57,247 bases of DNA, taken from positions 6,182,409-6,239,655 of the forward strand of contig NW_003101682.1 of NCBI RefSeq assembly GCF_000003855.2. Reading direction: 5' to 3'. Source of the DNA: Blastomyces gilchristii SLH14081. Taxonomy: Eukaryota > Ascomycota > Eurotiomycetes > Onygenales > Ajellomycetaceae. A program made the translations under genes and the position numbers. Positions 48,946-57,247 of the stretch are shown piece after piece. Positions within the stretch are counted from its first letter, which is position 1, and every line of letters starts with the position of its first letter. The notes beneath the pieces were generated by a model, which made no database searches, was not told where the DNA came from, and saw nothing but the letters and a program-made list of their open reading frames with translations.

Positions 48946-50009
48946 ATTATTATTATTCTTCAATTATAGATATATACAGTCAGAGACTATAACATCTATC
49001 TGAGAACTTTTAATTCTCAGAGTTTTTTCATTATCTGTAAAGTTAACTATTATACATTCATTAATTTTAGATATATAAAATCAGAAAATTTCAGCTCAGA
49101 ATACAAAAACTGTTTATAAATTACAGTGTTTTAACATCTTCTAATACTTTGAAATCATTTAATAATAATATGATAAAGAAAAAGAGAATACAGTCTTAAA
49201 GATAAACATATTAAATAGATAGATAGAAAGAAATTGAAAGAAAAAGATAAAGTAAAGAGAGCTATAGAACAAGATCTCTACAGTTTATATCTTAAGCTAT
49301 ATACATATTTTAACATTCTATATAACTGACTGCTGTCTCTGTTCTCTCAGACCTGCTTCAGAGATTATCATTTTCTCTAAAGAGCTGCTGCTCAGCTAGC
49401 TCTTATAACTAGCTTATTTATAAGTGAGATTCTCACTAAGAATAATATCAGAGCTACTCAATTCTAGTTAAGTCTCTAATCTTTCAGCTGTCAATCTCAG
49501 CATTTCAGTCTATTAATTGACTGTCACAGTCTTGCTTGCACTAATCACCTATTAAGAATGCCTAGGTCTTGTCTCATCTAGGTTCTTGCTAGGCTCAGAA
49601 TATTCTAATTGAATAGTTTTTAAATCTCATTCTCTGAAAGTAAGTATCTAGATTGAGAGAGATGAGACCTAGTCAGTTAAGCTTGACAATAATTTACTAT
49701 TCTACAAATATTCTAGATCTTAATTACTCTAGTACTGATTCAACTTGAAGTATCTGAGAGGCTATTAATTCTAAGATCAGTGAGAATTAGCATCTGAAAA
49801 CCTTCAGAATGAATATCTTAATCTTGATAATGATTCACTATAGTGCATCTGAAGGCCTCTGATACTGTTTTATAACTTAACAGTGAAAGCTGTGATTAAG
49901 ATAACTCTCACAGAGTTCAAACCTGCCTCATCTTGACATTCATTCCCTGGGGGAAAGGCCGCTAATTGAGGCTTCATAGTAGCGTAGTTAACCACTACGC
50001 CACCGGGCC
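48946..50009 (-). mobile_element. SINE2: second tRNA-headed, LINE-tailed copy
   Basis: 1,064 bp, minus strand, same structure as SINE1. TSD gtaattaattgat / gtaattgattgat (48933-48945, 50010-50022), one transition apart. The A box TGGCGTAGTGGTTAAC (about 49987-50002) is a near-perfect consensus; the B box GGTTTGAACTC is at 49913-49923. The head keeps ccctggggg, aggccgc and ccaccgggcc. The 3' hairpin stem (48999-49021) is intact. Inserted in C1 gag. Confidence 0.88.
49913..50002 (-). promoter_or_regulatory. SINE2 internal Pol III promoter
   Basis: A and B boxes at the spacing expected of a tRNA-type promoter (about 65 bp between boxes). It differs from SINE1 mainly by transitions. Confidence 0.8.
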
Positions 50010-50741
50010 GTAATTGATTGATAAACTCTGATACTGTAATATTATTATCTGTATCTTATGAGTCAGCTTTGTGAGATAAAGTTATATCTTTAATTAATTC
50101 AAATTATTAGTTAATTTCTCTTAATATTCTTCAAATCTTGCATTAAAATCAGAAGAATTCTTATTATCTTATTAATATAATAAGTTAAACTGCTGTATTA
50201 CTGTGAAGCTGCAGTTACAGTAATCTTTGATTTAGTTCAGTAGAAAATTCTTGAATTCTTTTCAAGTTATAATAGCATTAATACACTCAAGCTCTCTTTT
50301 CTTAATAGCTCAAGTAGTTGCAGAGATGTCTTCAAGAAGACTGATAGTATATATTACTTATATCTTATGAGTATTAAACTAACTTAGATTAAGGCAGAAT
50401 TTCTGTTCAAGAGTATGAGTAAAGTTATAAAATTCAGACAATATATTTCTCTTACAATTCAGAGAATTTCTGACCTGAATCTCTCTATCTTTATAATAGA
50501 TGTAGATGTGTAAAAGCTGTGATAATAGCAGAGTAATTAAAAAGCTTATATCAAAATATACAGTGAGTTCAGAAATCTCAGATTTCTGCTGTGATAGAGA
50601 TATACATACTCTAGAGAATAATATGAAGTTTCTCTCAGAGAGTGAGATAAGATCAGTCTCAGTATAAGTGTGTAAGATTATATTAGTCTGTTAATAGAGC
50701 TTAACTGATTCAAACTTGTAATTAGATTAAGTAATTTAAAT
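50010..50741 (-). pseudogene. C1 gag N-terminus and leader
   Basis: Read on the minus strand from the 5' LTR. Matches C2 22942-23650: leader to about 50555, then gag, whose start codon region lies near 50550. Capsid-like frame broken by stops. Confidence 0.8.
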
Positions 50742-51285
50742 TATAATGTAATAAAACTGAAGTAATAACTAGTTAGTAACATTATATAGAGATAGTTGTT
50801 TAAGAAGCTGTAAGAGTGAGCTTAACTATCTTGCTTAAATAGTGAGCTTGTAGACTACAGAGTTATTATAAGAATATCACAGATATAATACTTAGTATAC
50901 TAAGAAGATTGTATAAGAAACACAGTAACTCTTATATATATTTCAGTAAAAGAAAAATAAATCACTAACTTCTTTGATAAGAAGTCAGCATCTAGCTATT
51001 CTATATAGATAATAAGTGAATTCTCTTCTCTCATTTTATAAGTGAGAATAGTCAGAGTCATATCTCAGCAATGTCTCACTATTATAAAAGAGTAATCTGC
51101 TGACCTTATATAGAAGTGAGATTCTTATATTTATCAATTGAATCTTTCTATAATATATCTGAATAATGTTATAGAGTGATTGAAAATCAGTTTAAATAGT
51201 CTGTAAAATGAATGAAATCATCTGCAAGAAAGTAATGAGCTCTGTGAAACCGCAATAAGGTCTTGATACAGCTGAGAGTATAATA
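50742..51285 (-). repeat. C1 5' LTR
   Basis: About 544 bp, pairs with C2 LTRs in reverse. The outer (right) end keeps aaaccgcaataagg; the inner copy at 330-340 reads aaactacaac. Ends tattatactctc on the minus strand (decayed TGTCACGCTCTC). Confidence 0.9.
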
Positions 51286-51369
51286 ATAATGTTATTTTAT
51301 TATTTATATAATCTATCTACGCGAGTTACACTAAATGAATAGGTTGAAGTGATACGTGACTAGAGTAAG

Positions 51370-51478
51370 TGTTGATAATTACTACATCTACTCTAGTCAC
51401 ATGTCATCTCAACCTATTTATTTAGTGTAACTCACGTAGTTAGATTACAATATAACACAATAATATTATTCTTCAAGA
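51370..51478 (+). repeat. E 5' LTR
   Basis: Starts TGTTGATAATTACTACA. Homologous to 56468-56568 and, inverted, to the F LTR around it, so 51286-51470 folds into a near-perfect hairpin. Downstream ggttataaagctctc could be a decayed half-tRNA primer site, but this is weak. Confidence 0.85.
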
Positions 51479-51639
51479 GGTTATAAAGCTCTCATTAAGC
51501 TATAGAAAACCGCTGATAATGTGTCAATTACATCTTCATGTATTGTTACACATGCCTAGACATCTTTTATTGATTAATTGAACTCATGATGAACCTGAGA
51601 TCAGGTGAAAAGTCTGACTTAATAAATAATTACATACTA

Positions 51640-54600
51640 ATATGTAGGAGAAGAAATTCATAAACATTTGAAGCATAATAAGAATTGAGTATAAGCTTAT
51701 TAACATCTGCAATAAACTGAAAAGTAACTGTCTCAGAGATGTTTGAGCTGAATGAAATCATCACAGAGAAACAGTCTGATAAGTTCAATGTATATAAAGA
51801 TCTGATTGAAGTTATCAGTGAGATGTTAGACAATGCAGAAGACTTAAGTGACTGAAATAATAATAGCTCAGTAAGCAAGAAGACTCATATAAGGCTTAAA
51901 ATTGCAAGACTTCAGCATGAGGTTAAGTGAATGAAGATCAGTAGAGATGAGACTCTTGTAAGTGATAAGATAAGAGTGAATCTGACAGAATATCTTCAAT
52001 AGAAAGAGAAGACATCTGTTATAATAAAAGTTCTCAAAGAATTCAGAAGCTAAGTAAGACTCATCAAAAGATTAATAGTTCTCACTGAATTTATTAACTA
52101 CTTAATATGAAGAGAGGAAATTCTTCTGACTGCAGAGCAGTCTGAAACTGATGATATTCTTGAAGATAATGATCTTGATAAGAATACTATCATGAATATA
52201 CAACATTTCTGAAAAGAATGCAATCTTTGATTATATAATTACATGTGATCTGCAATTGTTCTGCAGGTCAAGACTCATTTCACTATACTTAAGAAATTCA
52301 AGTTGTCTGCTTATACTCTATGAACTATTATAGAGAATAACTTTTCTGAGAGATCTGCTATTCACAGAACCTATCTGTTTAAGAAACTGATTAGTATGAC
52401 TGCTAAGTCAAAAGACTCAGATTATGCTTTCATTGAATGTCTGATTATCATAAGAACTGATTATATTCATCTAGAATATAAGATTCCGGATGTTGTGTTT
52501 TTCAACAGACTGCTTACAGAAGTCAACAGAGATTGAGCCTCATTCATAAGAAATTGAATGAATCAAATTGACAAGAATAATACTCAACTCTTAGAGAATG
52601 ATTTTATAAGCCTGTGCTGTGATATTCTTTTACAGCTCTCTACTGTGAATGAAGTAAATACTAATGTATCTAGAAATTCTATCAACAACATGTAAGATAA
52701 GAATAAGAAAGACAAGAATAAAGAGAAAGACAATGACAAGAATAAGAACACTGAATTCAAACCTGAATATAGAGATAATGACATGAGAATCTGCTATCAT
52801 TGTCAAAAGATTGATCATATTCAGACTGACTGTTGAAAGAAATACTCTGAGAAATATCCTTTAAATTCAAATTTCAATACAAATAGAAACAAGAATAAAG
52901 ACAAGAATGCAGAGAATACAGATGCTGCTTCTATTCACAATGTTATAAAGTAAGTATTTTGCATCAAAGAAAAGGCCTATATAAGTGATTAGACAGGAAA
53001 AGATATCTGAATTCTAGACTCTGAATCAGACACTCATGTCACATCTCACAGAGACCTTGTCATGACAAAACCTTAGAAGATGAAAGTAATGTTGAAAATG
53101 ACAGATGAAACAGTGATCTCTGCTGCAGCTATAGAAGATACAAAGATTTCAGTGAAAGAAACAGATATGCTGTTAAATAATGTCTGCTATGTCTCAAAGT
53201 TAGAAGTGAACCTCATGAGTATGAATAAGCTTATATGTCAGAGTTATACCTATAAGCAGTTGATATATAAGAATAATTATGCTATGTTGATTATGTCTCT
53301 CAACTACATATTCTTATTTACAGCAAGATTAAATGAGAATGATATCTATGAGATGAAAAGGCTAGTTATATACAGAGACTTGATTCAGTTTGCTATACTT
53401 AATAGTGATTTTGAACCTGTGAATACATTACAGATGAAAGATGACACAATATTGACACTATCTGACAGAAATGATACAAAGATTATAGAACTTACAATGA
53501 TGCAATGACATTAAAAGCTAGAACATCTAAATTCTGCAGATATTGTAAAAATGATAGCAGATTCACATCTAGAGATGAGAATTATTGATCAATGAGCTTT
53601 ACTATTCTATAAAGTCTGTGTTTAGATAAAAATGACACATTCAATCTTCACATCTATGATATGAGCTGTCAAGCTGATAATGAGATTCTTCATCAATCTG
53701 ACAGAGAGTGGAAAAACACTTTTCAATGAGAATGACACTCTCACTAGAGAGAGTGTAAGCTACTGATTGAGTATAACAGATAATGCAATCTGTTATAGAT
53801 GAGTAATTCTTATAATAAGAAAGAAAGAATCTACTGCAAGATTAATAAGCTTCATCACAGATATTAAGATAACTACATAATGTTAAGTTGAAACTCTACA
53901 CTGAGATGATGAAGAAGAGTTCAAAAGTTAAGAACTTAAGACCTACTGTCAGAGCAAAGAAATAATGTATAAAATAACTATATCTGATACATCACAATCG
54001 AATAACTCAGTGAAATACATGAATTGAATAGTTACAGAAAAGACATGAAGTCTACTATTTAATAGTGAATTAGAAGGAGAACTTTGAGATGAAGTAATAC
54101 AAGTCATGATCATGATGATTAACACATTCTCAATATCAACAAAGATATTTGAATGCAAGGAAGAAACATCACTTACATCTTTTAAAGTATAGACTGAGAT
54201 GCAACCTTCTGTTCATTAAATACAGAGATGAGGGTGTAAGATCTACAAGAAGAATTTGAAAGTGTTGAATAAGCTTGCAGATAGAACTGATAGCAAGAAA
54301 TAACAGCTGATTGAATATCAAGAATTACATCAATATCATGTGTGGAATTCTGTTGCACATCATCTTGAGATTGTACAAGATGTTATATTTGATAAAGCTC
54401 TTAACATGAGTGCAAATACACCTGTAAATACAGTGAGAAAATTCAATGAATTGCTTAATGAATTGAACATTCTGAATGTCAGAGAGAAATGACAGCACTG
54501 CTTACTATAATATCTAGTGAAGAAAAAGTCAGATGTTTTAAAGATGATTATCAATGAGAACTTAGAGAGTGTAATTGATTCAATCTATCTTCTAGATAAT

Positions 54601-56295
54601 AAGACACAGCTTATCATGAATGAAGAGTCTGAAGATCTTATTAATAAGAATGATTCTGTTCTAAATGTTGTGATAGACTGATCAACTATGCTGATGAAAG
54701 CTAAGAGAAGCTCAGACTGAGACTATTAACATGAGACAATGAAAAAGAGGATTAAGATATTTGAATAGAAGAAGATATATATTATTATTGAGAAGGCTCT
54801 GAAAATGAATATTCTTACAGATAAATGAATATATGATTGAAAATTCAATAATAAGAGAGAAATCATCTGCTTTAGAGCTCACTGAGTGATTAGAGAGTTC
54901 TTGCAACAGCAGGGTATTCATTATATGAGATTGTATACTGCAGTGATATCAGAGCCTACATTACACAGTCTATTCACTATATCAACTGCTAAAGAATGAA
55001 AGATTAAATCAATTGACTATGTATCCGTGTTTTTGAATGACATACTATCACAGAACGAGATAATCTATATGCAACTACTCACAGGTGTTAAGCATGACAG
55101 AGAGGGCTTAATGAGACTACTCTGTCAGAGTCTATATGAAATGAAGCAAGCTGTGAGAATATGATATTTCCTAGCAATGAAACACCTCATCACATTGAGA
55201 TTCAAGATATCATCTTATGATGATGAATTTCTATATCACTCTGTTTACAAGATCTATCTGACATTGCATGTTGATGATTGTCAGATGACAGAATCTCAAG
55301 AACAGCAATTAGACTGAGTATTAAGAGAGATTGTAAAGAGATTTGAGACAAAGAATGTTGAAGAGACTAAGTCATATCTTGAAATGAAGATCAAATATCA
55401 GAGAAATAATGATCTAGCAGTTACACAGAGTCATTATATTGAGAAGATTCTTGAAGATTTCAGCATGAATAAGATGAATCCTGTGAGAACCTCAATAATG
55501 ACAGGTATACAACTAGAGTTTTCACCTGATGAGAATGATGAATTAAATGATAACTTTACAGCTATAAGATATTATCAAGAATTGAGATCATTGCAGTATT
55601 TGATCTCAAGCAGCTGATCAGACCTGGCATTCACAGTCAACTATCTCTTATGTTTTAGCTTATATTCATACAAAGTATGTTGAGCAGCATTGAAGCATGT
55701 TCTATGTTATATCAAGAAGATGAAAAACTATGATATATTATACAGAAAGAAGATCAGTGATGAGAGTCTGAATTCTGTAATATACTGCAATTCAGACTGA
55801 GCAGGGGTGAATTCTCAATACAAATTAACTACTGACTATACTATATTGATTAATGAGTCACTGATCTCATGATAGTTACAGAGACAGACATCTATCATTA
55901 AATCAATCACAGAAGCTGAATATATTGCAGCTAGTAAGACAGCTTATGAGATAATCTGATTGAATGATATGTTATATAACACTGAGTTAATAAATGATGA
56001 AAAAGTGAAAATATGCTTGCATCTATAAGTTGATAATAAGAGAGCAATTAATCTAGCAAAGAGGAAATTCTTAATATAAAGATTACATTATATCAAGATT
56101 AGATATCATATTCTTTACAATTTGATTAAAAAAGAGAAAATCATGATAAAATATGTTAATTCTACAGTGAATATAGCTGACAGTCTTATCAAGTCACTGA
56201 CAAAGCCTGCATTTGAAGATTTTATCAAAAGAATTGATTTAAAAGAGGTCAGAAAGAAATGATTGAATGATAATAATAATACAGTGAATCAATAA
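51640..56295 (+). pseudogene. E gag-pol polyprotein (Ty1/copia)
   Basis: One frame throughout, start uncertain (in-frame ATGs at 51739 and 51823). Gag with knuckle CYHCQKIDHIQTDC (52792-52833, all ligands intact). Protease ILDSESDTHVTSHRDLV (about 53010-53060; Gly of DSG now Glu); 142 codons open at 53080-53508. Integrase head HLNSADIVKMIADSH (about 53518). RT: FLQQQGIHYM (54900), YVSVFLNDILSQNEIIYMQL (55018-55077), LHVDDCQMT (55265-55291). RNase H: YCNSDWAGVNSQYKLTTDY (about 55780) and SITEAEYIAASK. The end is IADSLIKSLTKPAFEDF. TGA replaces nearly all Trp; one TGG survives at 54342. Confidence 0.92.
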
Positions 56296-56467
56296 ATTTT
56301 GCATATATTTCTTGATTTTTACAGTTATTGCTGTATGAACATCTTTTCTGATGAGGAAATCAGAGTCTGATTTATGTAATTAATTATTATTGCATTTTTG
56401 AAAGATTTGAGAATGAGAGAGGCCCCGGGTGGCAGCTTATTATAGGTCACAGTGTAGCAAGAGAAGG
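56296..56467. other. E 3' untranslated region with a GC-preserved patch
   Basis: Non-coding, between the gag-pol stop and the 3' LTR. Contains ggccccgggtggcagc (56421-56436), a rare unmutated patch; the same place in F reads gctctgagtagcagc. No purine tract of note adjacent to the LTR except gcaagagaagg (56457-56467), the likely plus-strand primer. Confidence 0.6.
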
Positions 56468-56568
56468 TGTTAGTGATTACTACATCTACTCTAGTCACTC
56501 AACCTATTCATTTAGTGTAACTCGCGTAGTTAGATTACAACATAACATAACAACGTTATTCTCTAAGA
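56468..56568 (+). repeat. E 3' LTR
   Basis: 101 bp, starts TGTTAGTGATTACTACA. Keeps ctcgcgtag and acgtt where the 5' LTR has ctcacgtag and atatt, i.e. the outer edge is spared. Confidence 0.85.
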
Positions 56569-56590
56569 GTAAGTGTAGTAATCATCAACA

Positions 56591-56759
56591 CTCTCTCTTA
56601 CTACGCCGTGATTTATAAGCTGCTACTCAGAGCTTCTCTTATTCTCAAATCTTTCAAAAACACAATAATAATTAATTACATTAATCAGACTCTGATTTTC
56701 TTATTAGAAAAGACATCTGTATAGTAATAACTGTAAAAATCAAGAAATACATGCAAAAT
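56591..56759 (-). other. F 3' untranslated region
   Basis: Counterpart of E 56296-56467 in reverse. No gene. Together with E it forms a tail-to-tail inverted repeat around the LTR. Confidence 0.65.
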
Positions 56760-57247
56760 TCACTAATTCACTATATTATTATTATCATTCAATTACTTCT
56801 TTCTGATCTCTTTCAAATCAATTCTTTTAACAAAATCTTCAAATACAGGCTTTGCTAGTGACTTGATGAGTCTGTTAGTTATATTCACTGTAGAATTAAC
56901 CTGTTCTATTATAATTTCCTCTTTTTCAATTAAGTCACAGAGAATATAATATCTAATCTCAATATAATATAATCTTTATATTAAGAATTCTCTCTTTGCT
57001 AGATTAATTGCTTTCTTATTATCAACTCATAGATATAAGCATATTTTCACTTTTTCATTATTTATTAAGTTAATGTTATATAGTAAATTATTCAATCAGA
57101 TTATCTTATAAGCTATCTTACTAGCTGTAATATATTTAACTTCTGTAATTGATTTGATAATAGATGTCTATCTCTGTAACTGTCATAAGATCAATGACTC
57201 ATTAATCAATATAATATAGTCAGTAGTCAATTTGTATTGAGAATTCA
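56760..57247 (-). pseudogene. F gag-pol, RNase H and C-terminal end
   Basis: Minus strand, cut by the window end. Reads NSQYKLTTDY, then SIIKSITEVKYITASK (E has TEAEYIAAS, so Glu to Lys and Ala to Val/Thr changes), then IKSLAKPVFEDFVKRI. Stop at 56760-56762. Collinear with E 55810-56290. It carries stops at different sites from E, so the two were mutated independently. Confidence 0.88.

Larger units (their letters stand above)
1..51285 (-). mobile_element. Ty3/gypsy chromovirus C1, host of the main nest
   Basis: Minus-strand LTR retrotransposon whose pieces lie at 1-348, 13369-15171, 16244-16430, 22240-22408, 30204-33506, 44637-45128, 48827-48945 and 50010-51285. Every piece is collinear, in reverse complement, with the uninterrupted sister copy C2 (22409-30203), which supplies the empty site for each insertion. 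The left end is the 3' LTR, cut by the window border; the right end is a complete 5' LTR. Domain order on the minus strand is gag, protease/linker, RT, RNase H, integrase, chromodomain, then a 1.8-kb 3' region. It sits in the LTR of copia element F; the right TSD is probably ataat (51286-51290), and its partner is outside the window. All frames carry many stops, so it cannot act autonomously. Confidence 0.9.
51370..56568 (+). mobile_element. Ty1/copia element E
   Basis: About 5.2 kb, plus strand, short LTRs (51370-51478, 109 bp; 56468-56568, 101 bp, lacking 8 bp). Flanking direct repeat gtaag (51365-51369, 56569-56573), extendable to agagtaag, so the 3' LTR border is uncertain by 3 bp. Inserted in the LTR of sister element F in the opposite orientation. 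Encodes one gag-pol frame in copia order (gag, protease, integrase, RT, RNase H). Confidence 0.92.
51286..57247 (-). mobile_element. Ty1/copia element F (outermost, interrupted, cut by window end)
   Basis: Minus strand. Its 3' LTR is split: 51286-51369 (end part, abutting C1) and 56569-56590 (start, TGTTGATGATTACTACA on the minus strand). Its internal 3' part is at 56591-57247. C1 is inserted near the LTR end and E in the middle. The remainder lies outside the window on both sides of the nest. Confidence 0.82.

Noticed and set aside
51286..51478. Independent foldback MITE
   Set aside because: It looks like a ~185-bp palindrome, but the arms are the F LTR (inverted) and the E LTR. The second occurrence at 56468-56590 is the other side of the same insertion.
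53949..54158. Minus-strand reading frames within E, such as 53949-54158 and 52584-52818
   Set aside because: They lie opposite conserved copia domains and have no conserved features; shadows of the sense frame.
51640..56295. TGA read as Trp (alternative genetic code)
   Set aside because: TGA sits at most conserved Trp positions in E, C2, D and the LINE, and reading it as Trp restores domains. But TGG survives in places (e.g. 54342, and twice near 40490), TAG and TAA also replace Gln codons, and sister copies differ at the same sites. Transition decay explains all of this.
1..57247. CRISPR array, bacterial operon or defence island
   Set aside because: No spaced short repeats, no ribosome-binding sites, and eukaryotic retrotransposons with introns fill the window.

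Overview
The window looks like a heterochromatic, transposon-only block from a filamentous fungus. I see no host protein gene, rRNA, true tRNA or CRISPR array. The evidence for a fungus is indirect: Ty3 chromoviruses with chromodomains, a Ty1/copia element, a LINE with ORF1 zinc knuckles and an RNase H domain, hAT elements with a short GTAAGT...TACTAAC...AG intron, and a pervasive C-to-T / G-to-A transition signature like repeat-induced point mutation (RIP). CG, CC and GG dinucleotides are scarce, and Trp codons are mostly TGA. Every coding region is riddled with stops, so all genes are annotated as pseudogenes.

Almost all of the 57 kb resolves into a nest of insertions, each supported by target-site duplications (TSDs), LTR pairs or an intact empty site in a sister copy. 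The outermost unit is a copia element on the minus strand (F; its 3' part is at 56569-57247 and more of its LTR is at 51286-51369). Two elements sit in the 3' LTR of F: a sister copia on the plus strand (E, 51370-56568) and a Ty3 chromovirus on the minus strand (C1, window start to 51285). C1 is split by seven insertions: chromovirus A (349-13368, itself split by hAT1 at 4082-9892), SINE1 (15172-16243), hAT2 (16431-22239), C2, a plus-strand sister of C1 (22409-30203), chromovirus-like Ty3 element D (33507-44636, itself split by a LINE at 38196-43457), B, an internally deleted sister of A (45129-48826), and SINE2 (48946-50009).

The two 1.07-kb SINEs have a tRNA-like head with A and B boxes, and a roughly 330-bp tail homologous to the 3' end of the LINE. 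That suggests the LINE machinery mobilised them. The two hAT copies each carry a transposase gene and an upstream passenger reading frame, and share a dispersed motif (TTTGATAACACT).

The most striking pattern concerns the hypermutation itself. In A, B, C1, C2 and D the outer edge of each LTR keeps CG and CC dinucleotides, while the identical stretch in the inner position of the partner LTR has lost them. The mutation process therefore tapers at the borders of each element. By hand count, the contexts favour CpC and CpG at least as much as the CpA context of classical RIP. Coordinates of degraded coding domains are approximate; LTR, TIR and TSD borders are read directly.
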